Below are positions 6,693 through 13,081 of a stretch of DNA of 13,135 nucleotides, piece after piece. Within the stretch, counting starts at the first letter, position 1; every line of letters begins with the position of its first letter. The notes beneath the pieces were generated by a model that saw only the letters and a program-made list of their open reading frames with translations, was not told the DNA's origin and made no database searches. Source of the stretch: an uncultured Candidatus Melainabacteria bacterium (GTDB lineage: Bacteria > Cyanobacteriota > Vampirovibrionia > Gastranaerophilales > Gastranaerophilaceae); NCBI GenBank assembly GCA_934773085.1, contig CAKVMU010000023.1, positions 1-13,135 on the forward strand, written 5' to 3'. Both the position numbers and the translations under genes were made by a program.

Positions 6693-7917
6693 ACAGCTTC
6701 ATTGCTTTATACATTTCGAACAGACTTAATGCCAAAAATGTTCCAAACAACAGCAAGTATGAATTATTGCTGTAAACTAGTACATTTCCTACACGTACGG
6801 GTTTAAAGACATGCAACAAGAAGCCTGTCGCTGTCCCCAAAAATCCAACCATCATAAAGAAACAAAAATTCATTATACTGACTGCCGTTCCGGAAACCAT
6901 TTTTCGGTTTGTTAAATGCAAAACAGGAACCAAAAGCGATGTCAAGCTTGCGTTTCCAGCCAATACGCAGAATACAAAACCGATAAACATTGACTTTATA
7001 TCAAACAAAATCATGGCAAAAACTATTAATAAACAGCAAAAAGTTACAACTGAAGCCCCTTTTAAAAATTGAACTCTATGATTATGGCACATTTTGCACA
7101 CTGAAGCATTGATTATATTAAACGCTGCTGCAACAATTGCCATTATTGATAGAATTACCGCTGCTCTCGGAGCAGATATTAAAAGGAAATCTTCCAAAAA
7201 CTTTTTACCAATTACGGTCTGAATAACATATGAAATTCCAAAGTTACAACAAGCAAAACTAAATAAGTTACGGTTGTGTCTTTTGTGCAAAACAAGCCTA
7301 AAAGGCAGAGTTCTAATCTTCACTGTTTTATTAATTTGGGGCAATTCAAATCTTTGCATAAGTATTGCATAAACAATTAACGCAACTATCACAACCCATG
7401 CTATAGCCAACAAAATCTCCCGCCAGTTTGCAATTTTCATCATCATAACAAACGGTGCATTCGCTGCGATTCCTCCCATATAACCGATACATAACATGAC
7501 TGAAATTGCCAACCCGAAGTTTTTATCAGAGAAACAATTTTTTAACTCTTTTATCAAGCTCAAGTAAAACGTACTTCCACCAAAGCCTATCAACGCTCTT
7601 GAAAAATACATTACGGGCAGAGAATAAGTAATCGGGAATAACAAACATCCCAAAGCAAGAACAATTGCTCCGCCAAGCATAACTCTCATTCCGCCGTACC
7701 GATCAACAAGAACCCCTATTATCAGCTGATTAAAGGCATAAATATACATAAAAATTGCACCAAACGCTGTTATATATGGTGCAGAAACAGACAATTCCTG
7801 TTGTAAAATATCAAAAACGGCTCCCGGAATCGCAATTCGCTGAAAATTTGCTATAAAATAAAACAGAGAACCCAATAATATTAAACTAATCTGAAATAAA
7901 AAAGCTTTGTTTTTCAT
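6679..7917 (-). CDS. Major facilitator superfamily transporter
   Basis: A 412-residue polytopic membrane protein with about twelve hydrophobic helices and the MFS motif A (GVLVDRYGGMRVMLGG, starting at residue 68) in the loop between helices 2 and 3. A positively charged central loop (around residues 195-215, ending HKRHNRN) separates the two six-helix halves. The N-terminal half (SRALIGFGGSTFYLSLIKEL) resembles general MFS_1 permeases; the substrate cannot be told. GGGAAGAGAG lies before the ATG at 7917. It is transcribed toward coaE and their 3' ends overlap by 14 bases, leaving no room for a terminator between them. Methionine, cysteine and phenylalanine are frequent, as expected of a membrane protein. 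Confidence 0.88.
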   Translation of the reverse strand: MKNKAFLFQISLILLGSLFYFIANFQRIAIPGAVFDILQQELSVSAPYITAFGAIFMYIYAFNQLIIGVLVDRYGGMRVMLGGAIVLALGCLLFPITYSLPVMYFSRALIGFGGSTFYLSLIKELKNCFSDKNFGLAISVMLCIGYMGGIAANAPFVMMMKIANWREILLAIAWVVIVALIVYAILMQRFELPQINKTVKIRTLPFRLVLHKRHNRNLFSFACCNFGISYVIQTVIGKKFLEDFLLISAPRAAVILSIMAIVAAAFNIINASVCKMCHNHRVQFLKGASVVTFCCLLIVFAMILFDIKSMFIGFVFCVLAGNASLTSLLVPVLHLTNRKMVSGTAVSIMNFCFFMMVGFLGTATGFLLHVFKPVRVGNVLVYSNNSYLLLFGTFLALSLFEMYKAMKLSNKY

Positions 7918-7937
7918 ACTCTCTTCCCACTCTTAAT

Positions 7938-7966
7938 AACTTACCCGACATACACTACACTGTCAA
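7938..7966 (-). promoter_or_regulatory. Candidate promoter of the MFS gene
   Basis: The minus strand has a perfect -35 TTGACA (7966-7961), then 17 bases, then a weak -10 TAAGTT (7943-7938). The start would be near 7931, 14 bases before the ATG. The -10 matches poorly (3 of 6), so an activator or another -10 such as TTATTA (7939-7934) is possible. It lies just downstream of the terminator at 7980-8012, as expected for a separate transcription unit. Confidence 0.45.
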
Positions 7967-7979
7967 CAACATCTACACC

Positions 7980-8012
7980 AAAAAAAAAGGAATTCTTTTA
8001 ATACAGAATTCC
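7980..8012 (-). terminator. Rho-independent terminator downstream of the ribbon-helix-helix gene
   Basis: The stem GGAATTCT/AGAATTCC (7989-7996 with 8005-8012) has an eight-base loop. On the minus strand it is followed by nine T (7988-7980). It lies 120 bases after the stop codon of the ribbon-helix-helix gene, so that gene's transcript, or a separate small RNA, would end here. Confidence 0.82.
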
Positions 8013-8132
8013 AATGGTTGTTTGTTTATTTTGTTCTTTTCTATTCTCTCTGCCCTTTCGAGCATTCTCGTGTTTGTGTTTTCGGCATGAACCCTCATGC
8101 CGGCATCCTATCCTTAACCGAATTTCCCCCGC
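8013..8132 (-). other. GC-richer structured 3' segment or possible small RNA
   Basis: This gene-free stretch between the ribbon-helix-helix stop codon and the terminator is visibly richer in G and C than its surroundings. It contains an 8-base-pair perfect hairpin (8083-8090 with 8095-8102, CGGCATGA/TCATGCCG, four-base loop). A second small hairpin (CGAG/CTCG, 8059-8062 with 8067-8070) and a potential outer pairing (TTCGG 8081-8085 with CCGAA 8118-8122) are also present. The outer pairing competes with the base of the first stem. Read on the minus strand it ends at a good terminator, so it could be a structured 3' UTR or a processed small RNA. It matches no RNA family I recognise. Short frames on either strand lack convincing starts. 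Confidence 0.4.
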
Positions 8133-8321
8133 CTAATCCAATAGCGCCTCTAAGATTCGTGCATTTTTATCTGCCAAACCTGATTTTCTTACCTGACTGC
8201 GTGTAATGTAGCTTCTTAAAGCTTCTCTGATTAATTCAGAACGTGATCTGCTTTCCAAATCTGCTACTTCGTCAATTTTGCCTAAAAAACTTTCAGGCAT
8301 TGAAATCAATACTCTTGCCAT
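8133..8321 (-). CDS. Ribbon-helix-helix (CopG-family) DNA-binding protein, orphan
   Basis: A 62-residue protein with the RHH layout: an N-terminal beta strand (ARVLISMP) that would pair with a second subunit and insert in the DNA major groove, helix 1 (FLGKIDEVADLE) and helix 2 (RSELIREALRSYITRS). The basic tail RSQVRK and helix ARILEALLD follow. Dimers of such proteins bind palindromic operators, often as antitoxins or autoregulators. The MPE...RSELI..AL pattern resembles MazE/EndoAI-type antitoxins. No toxin-like gene is adjacent: downstream is the structured segment, upstream is the PurD-like gene in the same direction after a gap. AAAGGAG lies six bases before the ATG. A stand-alone transcriptional regulator is the plainer reading. 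Confidence 0.85.
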   Translation of the reverse strand: MARVLISMPESFLGKIDEVADLESRSRSELIREALRSYITRSQVRKSGLADKNARILEALLD

Positions 8322-8362
8322 GTGGTACTCCTTTATACTCTATATATCTTTTTCGTATCTTG

Positions 8363-8390
8363 TATATATATAAAGTATCTATTCATACAA
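8363..8390 (-). promoter_or_regulatory. Candidate promoter of the ribbon-helix-helix gene
   Basis: On the minus strand TTGTAT (8390-8385) and TATATA (8368-8363) are 16 bases apart. The surrounding TATATATA tract makes the exact -10 uncertain. The leader would be about 35 bases and carries AAAGGAG. The AT repeats near here may also be an operator for the ribbon-helix-helix protein, but no clear inverted repeat decides that. Confidence 0.4.
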
Positions 8391-8437
8391 AAATTGCTTT
8401 TTTCAATTCGAATTATTAAGAAATGTTTACAATTTCC

Positions 8438-9685
8438 TTAAATTGAAACGAGCAAAGGTTTACAGATATCTTTTCTGTATGACAACCCCTCAAAACGGAT
8501 ATTTTCGACTTCTTCATAAACTCTTGCAGTTGATGATGCCACTGTAGAACCTTGAGCCGTAAGAACCATCACCGGACCATTTTGAGCCTCGTATTCAAGG
8601 TATCTGTTTTTACTGATAGCCGGATAAAACGCTATGTCTAAGGTTTCATCAAGATAATCCAATCCCTTAATTGCATTCTGTACATTATTTTTATTCTTGC
8701 AAACGAGTACCAATGTTGTTGAAGAGCCTTCTTTTTGAGGTATAAATTCAACCTCGTCACTGAAAGAACCGATTACACAGGACTCAAACAACTTATATAA
8801 ATCAGTATCTACAAGATTTAAAATTGCCTGACAATCGCAATCCTGCATAAATGAGCGATAGCCCAAAATCTGCATTCTGCAATCCTCAGTAATGATACCT
8901 TCTACACCAAGTATGCCGACATACGGATTCCCGTCAATTTCAAGATAATCTAGCGTTGGATAAATAACATTATCCATCAGAAAGTATTCATTTTCTATTG
9001 ATAACTTATAATTTGGAGCACATGCACCCATGCCGCTTGTCAACTGACCGCCTTCTCCTTCCAGAGAATGTTTATACACAATTGCAGAACCCAGTGGGAG
9101 CGCTTTGTAACCGTCTGTCACCGTATAAAACGAGAACGGAGTTCCCCATACATAATCCTCAATAACCATCTTTTGAACTTTGCCCGCAAAAGCTGAATCC
9201 ACTATAGTTTTTGCAGCCAAAGGCGAGGTTAAAACAACTGCACTTGAAGGTTCATTTGTTTTTAACACAAACGGATTTTTGAGATTCTTGATATAATCCA
9301 TTACCATATTTGGCTTTTCAAAAATTCCGAACTTTGGTGTCGGTATCCTCAGTTTGTACAAAACCTTTTTCATTAATGCTTTATCAAGGACCAACTTCGC
9401 AGAATTTGCACTCGGCGCAAAAACCGCTTGATTGTTTTTTGTAAAAATTTCTGCAATATTAGATGCTATCGCAGCTTGAGCGCATGGAATTGTTAAATCA
9501 ATACCGTTTTCCATAACGTATTCCAAAAGTTCCGTAACAGAATCTTCTCTAATATCAACACAAGTTACAAACTCTCTCATAGTGTCGCTGCCAGGAGCAA
9601 CATATACTTCATTATTTTCTGACAATTTTTTTGCCAAAGCATACTCTTTTGCAGAGTTTCCGATTATTAAAATTTTCTTATTCAT
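8438..9685 (-). CDS. PurD-like ATP-grasp protein with degenerate active site
   Basis: A 415-residue protein collinear with GAR synthetase (PurD) from end to end. It has an N-terminal nucleotide-like fold (ILIIGNSAKEYALAKKL, like GSGGREHALAWKL), ATP-grasp core blocks (VIEDYVWGTPFSFYTV; TSGMGACAP at 216-224, like NTGGMGAYSP) and a typical C-terminal domain (GPVMVLTAQGSTV; IRFEGLSYRKDI). Key residues differ. The glycine-rich ATP loop after K142 (KADGLAAGKGV in PurD) reads KTNEPSSAVVL. The metal-binding E-F-N of VIEFNxRFGDPETQ aligns with G275-Y-R277, and DPE with DCD. This suggests lost or changed catalysis rather than a working purine enzyme; a normal purD may exist elsewhere in the genome. The ATG at 9685 has no proper ribosome binding site and sits one base after a predicted transcription start. 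No clear terminator follows. It is intact, so not an obvious pseudogene. Confidence 0.85.
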   Translation of the reverse strand: MNKKILIIGNSAKEYALAKKLSENNEVYVAPGSDTMREFVTCVDIREDSVTELLEYVMENGIDLTIPCAQAAIASNIAEIFTKNNQAVFAPSANSAKLVLDKALMKKVLYKLRIPTPKFGIFEKPNMVMDYIKNLKNPFVLKTNEPSSAVVLTSPLAAKTIVDSAFAGKVQKMVIEDYVWGTPFSFYTVTDGYKALPLGSAIVYKHSLEGEGGQLTSGMGACAPNYKLSIENEYFLMDNVIYPTLDYLEIDGNPYVGILGVEGIITEDCRMQILGYRSFMQDCDCQAILNLVDTDLYKLFESCVIGSFSDEVEFIPQKEGSSTTLVLVCKNKNNVQNAIKGLDYLDETLDIAFYPAISKNRYLEYEAQNGPVMVLTAQGSTVASSTARVYEEVENIRFEGLSYRKDICKPLLVSI

Positions 9686-9692
9686 AGCTCCA

Positions 9693-9701
9693 AGTATACC
9701 A
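9693..9701 (-). promoter_or_regulatory. Extended -10 promoter of the PurD-like gene, near-leaderless
   Basis: The minus strand reads TGGTATACT, with hexamer TATACT (5 of 6) at 9698-9693 and upstream TG. Six bases on, the predicted start is 9686, one base before the ATG. GGAG (9691-9688) is only two bases from the ATG and would hardly be in the transcript. No good -35 is seen. Confidence 0.6.
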
Positions 9702-9750
9702 TAAAACGAGACGGAAGTTATTCATAATTTCACAACATTTCACTCAACCT

Positions 9751-9779
9751 TTGCATTTTGAGTGTATTCGAGATATTAT
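9751..9779 (+). promoter_or_regulatory. Promoter of pheS
   Basis: TTGCAT (9751-9756), a 17-base spacer and TATTAT (9774-9779, 5 of 6) predict a start at about 9786, giving a 12-base leader that begins at the GGGAG ribosome binding site. No T-box or other attenuator can fit in so short a leader. Confidence 0.6.
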
Positions 9780-9797
9780 TTATACGGGAGATATAAT

Positions 9798-10832
9798 ATG
9801 AAGACACAATTGGAAAATATTTACACTTCAGCAAAAGCTGACATCGAAAAAGCTCAATCTATCAGTGATATCGAAGATATTAGGCTTAAATATCTTAGCA
9901 GAAAAGGTGAATTTAATGCTATAAAAAAAGGTCTAAAAGACTTATCAGATGAAGATAAGAGAACAGTTGGTGCTTTTGCAAATCAAATTACACAAGATTT
10001 GGAAGCTCTTTTGAAAGAAAAATACGATGTTTTCTACCAAAAAGAATTGAACGAAAAGCTCCAAAAAGACAGAATTGATATTACATTGAGCGGGAAATAT
10101 ACTCCGTCCGGAAGAATTCACCCACTAACACAAACAACAAACGAAATTGTGTCTATTTTCCAAAACTTAGGTTTTTCAGTTGTTTCTCCGGAATTTTCAC
10201 CGGAAGTGGAAACTGAGTATTACAACTTTGATATGTTGAATGTACCAAAGGACCACCCTGCAAGAGATATGCAAGATACATTCTACGCAAATATTGCAAA
10301 AAATGTTGTCCTCAGAAGCCAAACTTCTGGCGCACAAATTCACGTTATGGAAAACAAAAAGCCACCAATCAAAGTTATTGCTCCGGGCAGAGTTTACAGA
10401 AACGAAAACATCAATGCCCGCAAAAACAACTTTTTCCACCAAATAGAAGGTTTATATGTCGATAAAGACATTACTTTCGGGGATTTAAAAGGTGTTTTAA
10501 ACGAGTTTATCAGATTATATTTTGGTGCTTCTCGTCCAACCAGATTCAGAAGCAGCTTTTTCCCATTCACCGAACCATCTGCAGAAGTTGACGTTCAGTG
10601 CATAATGTGTCAGGGCAAAGGATGCCGTACTTGCAGTGGAACAGGTTGGTTAGAAGTTCTCGGTTGCGGAATGGTTGATTCTAACGTATTAAAAGGTGTA
10701 GGTATTGACCCTGATGTATATTCAGGTTTTGCATTCGGAATGGGCGTTGAAAGACTTGCAATGCTAAAATACGCTGTTGATGACATCAGATTGTTCTTCA
10801 ACAACGACAAGAGATTCTTGGAACAATTTTAG
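9798..10832 (+). CDS. pheS: Phenylalanyl-tRNA synthetase alpha subunit
   Basis: A 344-residue class II synthetase subunit. It has an N-terminal coiled coil (about 1-90), then motif 2 (GRVYRNENINARKNNFFHQIEG, 197-218), a four-cysteine insert (C268, C271, C276, C279: CIMCQGKGCRTC) followed by GTGWLEVLGCGMV, and motif 3 GMGVERLAML (314-323). With PheT it charges tRNA-Phe. The motif 2 loop has NARKNNFFHQ where many PheS proteins have DATHxxxFHQ; I recall similar wording in Bacteroidetes-type PheS. The frame is open further upstream to a GTG at 9762, but GGGAG (9786-9790) and the promoter favour the ATG at 9798. No pheT follows: the gene runs into sdaAA with a 4-base convergent overlap, so pheT must be elsewhere. 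Confidence 0.96.
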   Translation: MKTQLENIYTSAKADIEKAQSISDIEDIRLKYLSRKGEFNAIKKGLKDLSDEDKRTVGAFANQITQDLEALLKEKYDVFYQKELNEKLQKDRIDITLSGKYTPSGRIHPLTQTTNEIVSIFQNLGFSVVSPEFSPEVETEYYNFDMLNVPKDHPARDMQDTFYANIAKNVVLRSQTSGAQIHVMENKKPPIKVIAPGRVYRNENINARKNNFFHQIEGLYVDKDITFGDLKGVLNEFIRLYFGASRPTRFRSSFFPFTEPSAEVDVQCIMCQGKGCRTCSGTGWLEVLGCGMVDSNVLKGVGIDPDVYSGFAFGMGVERLAMLKYAVDDIRLFFNNDKRFLEQF

Positions 10833-11707
10833 TCTTTGTTAAAAAGTTTCTTTTCAAGCTCAAGCGCCGTTTTTGTCTTAGCTAGTCCACCTTGCGAAGT
10901 TTCTTTCAGCAATGGTGACATAAGTTGTCCTGTTACTCTTAATGTATCAACAACTTCGTCTATCGGGATTTTACTTTCCACTCCACACAGAGCCAATTCT
11001 GCTGCTGTCACAGCATGAACAGCCAAGAATGCATTTCTTTTTATACAAGGGACTTCAACCAAACCGCACACTGGGTCACAAGTGAGTCCTAAAATATTTT
11101 TTAATGCCAACGTTGCCGCTTGAACAATTTCATCTGCTGAACCGCCAAGCATATCACAAGCCGCTCCTGCTGCCATAGCAGATGCGACACCGCATTCAGC
11201 TTGACATCCTGCAACCGCACCGGCCAATTTAACTTTATACGATACCAACAAACCTATCATGCCGGCAGTCAACAAGGCATCTATTTGCTTTGATTCGGGA
11301 ACCTGTCTTTCCTCAGATACCGCAACCAATACTGCCGGAACGATTCCACAAGAACCCGCTGTAGGACAAGCTACAATTCTGCCCATTCGCAAGTTTTCCT
11401 CTGCTGTAGCTAGAGCATAGGTTGTTATTTTTTCAAATACTGCCCCAAAGAGAGTTCCACGAGACTTATATTTTTCGACTAATTTTACGCAATCATCGCC
11501 ACACCAATTTGAAATCGATTTTTCTGTCGAATTCAAACCATTTTTAATTGCCGCTCTCATCGCCACAATGTCTTCCAAAACTTTTAATCTGACAACATCT
11601 GTATTTTGCTCTAAAAGCGAAGATTCATCTTCCTGAGCCACTTCATATATTGCCTTACCTTGCTCTTTGCACGCTTTGAGCAATTCTGAAAAAGATACAA
11701 TTCCCAT
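10829..11707 (-). CDS. sdaAA: L-serine dehydratase, iron-sulfur-dependent, alpha subunit
   Basis: A 292-residue catalytic subunit of the two-subunit [4Fe-4S] serine dehydratase, which converts L-serine to pyruvate and ammonia. Family blocks are CPTAGSCGIVPA (114-125), GCQAECG (167-173) and CDPVCGLVEVPCIKRNA (210-226). C168, C210 and C221 correspond to the three usual cluster ligands. C214 replaces the alanine in the more usual CDPVAGLVEVPC. The cluster is oxygen-sensitive, which fits an anaerobe. The ATG shares one base with the sdaAB stop (TAATG), so translation is coupled. The 3' end overlaps pheS by 4 bases, and no terminator is visible between the two genes. Confidence 0.96.
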   Translation of the reverse strand: MGIVSFSELLKACKEQGKAIYEVAQEDESSLLEQNTDVVRLKVLEDIVAMRAAIKNGLNSTEKSISNWCGDDCVKLVEKYKSRGTLFGAVFEKITTYALATAEENLRMGRIVACPTAGSCGIVPAVLVAVSEERQVPESKQIDALLTAGMIGLLVSYKVKLAGAVAGCQAECGVASAMAAGAACDMLGGSADEIVQAATLALKNILGLTCDPVCGLVEVPCIKRNAFLAVHAVTAAELALCGVESKIPIDEVVDTLRVTGQLMSPLLKETSQGGLAKTKTALELEKKLFNKD

Positions 11708-12360
11708 TATTTAAGCTTCCTAATGTTTGTAACAAAGAAAATATCTTTGTATTCCTTCAATTGTTCAACAATCTCTTCGCTTGCGGGCAAATCTAATTCA
11801 ATGCACATCGATGCAGTTCCACCTTTTGAACTTCTTCCGCAGTTTAGAGTTGCTATATTAATTTTTTGTTTCTGAATAATATCACTAACTCTGGATATCA
11901 TCCCCGGTTTATCCTTGTATATCAACAACAGAGTATCATATTTTCCGTTTATATTCACGGAAAAATCGTCTATATGCGTAATTCTGATTTCACCGGCTCC
12001 TACAGAATCGCCTGAAATCTGCATTTTATCATCAATAATAATATCAACACTGTTTGGGAATCTTGAAGCATCTTCAATATATTCATAAGAATACTCAATA
12101 TCCTTTACTATTCTGAAAATATCCTTGATAACAGAATCATCAACAGAATAACCCAACAGTCCGGCTAACAAACCTTTATCCGTCCCGTGTCCGAATCCGG
12201 TTGTTGCAAAAGAGTTATAAAGTACAAATTTCACTTTTGAAAAAGCGTTCTTGTATATATTTCTTGCCATCAAACCAAGTCGGACAGCACCAGCGGTATG
12301 AGAGCTTGACGGTCCTACCATAATCGGGGAAATGACTGAAAAAATCGATTGTTGTTCCAT
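11707..12360 (-). CDS. sdaAB: L-serine dehydratase, iron-sulfur-dependent, beta subunit
   Basis: A 217-residue partner of SdaAA. The N-terminal domain has GPSSSHTAGAVRLG (16-29), part of the serine-binding region, and GHGTDKGLLAGLLG (57-70). A C-terminal ACT domain (about 141-217; LLLIYKDKPGMISRVSDII) probably binds serine as an effector, as in the Bacillus-type enzyme. The gene begins only two bases after the receiver gene's stop. No close Shine-Dalgarno sequence precedes its ATG (a GAGG is about 13 bases away), so it probably depends on ribosomes finishing the upstream gene. Confidence 0.95.
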   Translation of the reverse strand: MEQQSIFSVISPIMVGPSSSHTAGAVRLGLMARNIYKNAFSKVKFVLYNSFATTGFGHGTDKGLLAGLLGYSVDDSVIKDIFRIVKDIEYSYEYIEDASRFPNSVDIIIDDKMQISGDSVGAGEIRITHIDDFSVNINGKYDTLLLIYKDKPGMISRVSDIIQKQKINIATLNCGRSSKGGTASMCIELDLPASEEIVEQLKEYKDIFFVTNIRKLK

Positions 12361-12362
12361 TT

Positions 12363-12968
12363 TTAGTAATCGTCCTCGTCTTCATTACCATCGTGTATAT
12401 AACCATCCATAATTTTGCAAAGAGAATTCTGCCAATCATTATTCTTTTCCAAGAAGAAATCAGCACCACGAGCCTTACACTGTTGCTCGATTTCTTTTCT
12501 CGGAGATGCTGTAATTACACCAATTACTGTTTTTAAGCCGAGTTGTGATGCCATTTTTCTTAATTCGGTTAACAAAATAAAGCCTTCACGCTCAGTCGGA
12601 ATAAATAAATCCATAACCACATATTCATATTTACGTTTTTTAAATTTGTTTACCGCATCATAAATTTCCTGAGAGCAATCTATGTCATAATCAAACTGAG
12701 ATAAAAGAACCTTTAGTTGATATGTAATTACGCCCAAATCATCAACTATCAATATCGCAGGGCCTTTTGAATCTTCTTCCGGCTCATCATTACCTAAAGC
12801 TTTACTAATAATTGGCTTCTTTGAGTTTTTATTCAAATCTTTCAACGTATCAACAATTTCAATAAGCTGTTTTTTTAAATCTACAAGCTGAACATCTTTT
12901 GGCACTTTTGAGTTTGTTATGTTATAAAACAATTCCAAAAACTCGTTATCTAATTCAACTAACGCCAT
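12363..12968 (-). CDS. Stand-alone receiver (CheY-like) protein with N-terminal helical extension
   Basis: A 201-residue protein. Residues 1-65 are a helical, charged extension without a recognised domain. Residues 70-190 form a receiver domain with acidic D76 and D77 (LIVDD), phosphoacceptor D120 (VVMDLFIP), T153 (ITAS) and K175 (LEKN). The tail (192-201) is strongly acidic (DGNEDEDD). There is no DNA-binding or enzymatic output domain, so it would act through protein contacts or as a phosphate sink. The extension might dimerise or bind a partner; it is too poor in histidine to be an Hpt domain. AGGAGA lies before the ATG, and an extended -10 is upstream. It is first in the operon with sdaAB and sdaAA. 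A link to serine breakdown is suggested only by position. Confidence 0.88.
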   Translation of the reverse strand: MALVELDNEFLELFYNITNSKVPKDVQLVDLKKQLIEIVDTLKDLNKNSKKPIISKALGNDEPEEDSKGPAILIVDDLGVITYQLKVLLSQFDYDIDCSQEIYDAVNKFKKRKYEYVVMDLFIPTEREGFILLTELRKMASQLGLKTVIGVITASPRKEIEQQCKARGADFFLEKNNDWQNSLCKIMDGYIHDGNEDEDDY

Positions 12969-13001
12969 AATCTCTCCTAAATTATTAACAATTGTAAAAA
13001 A

Positions 13002-13030
13002 ATTATAACATATTACGCAAAAAAAAGTAA
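13002..13030 (-). promoter_or_regulatory. Extended -10 promoter of the receiver-sdaAB-sdaAA operon
   Basis: The minus strand reads TGTTATAAT, with a perfect TATAAT at 13007-13002. TTACTT (13030-13025), 17 bases upstream, is a weak -35. The predicted start near 12995 gives a leader of about 27 bases containing AGGAGA. There is no terminator or attenuator in the leader. Confidence 0.72.
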
Positions 13031-13081
13031 GTGAAAAACTTTATTAAAATATAAGGTATTTGGTTATGAAAGGGATAATCT

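Noticed and set aside
8018..8206. 62-residue plus-strand frame across the structured segment
   Set aside because: It has no ribosome binding site, lies antisense to the ribbon-helix-helix gene, and has a low-information hydrophobic composition.
8013..8321. Toxin-antitoxin module
   Set aside because: The ribbon-helix-helix protein has no adjacent gene that could encode a toxin; small minus-strand frames downstream run through the terminator hairpin.
8405..8437. Possible terminator after the PurD-like gene
   Set aside because: The palindrome AATTCGAATT has no loop, the other stem has a bulge, and no proper T tract follows, so it was not called.
9762..9797. Upstream GTG start for pheS adding 12 residues
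   Set aside because: It would begin before the predicted transcription start and before the GGGAG site; the added residues are not like PheS.
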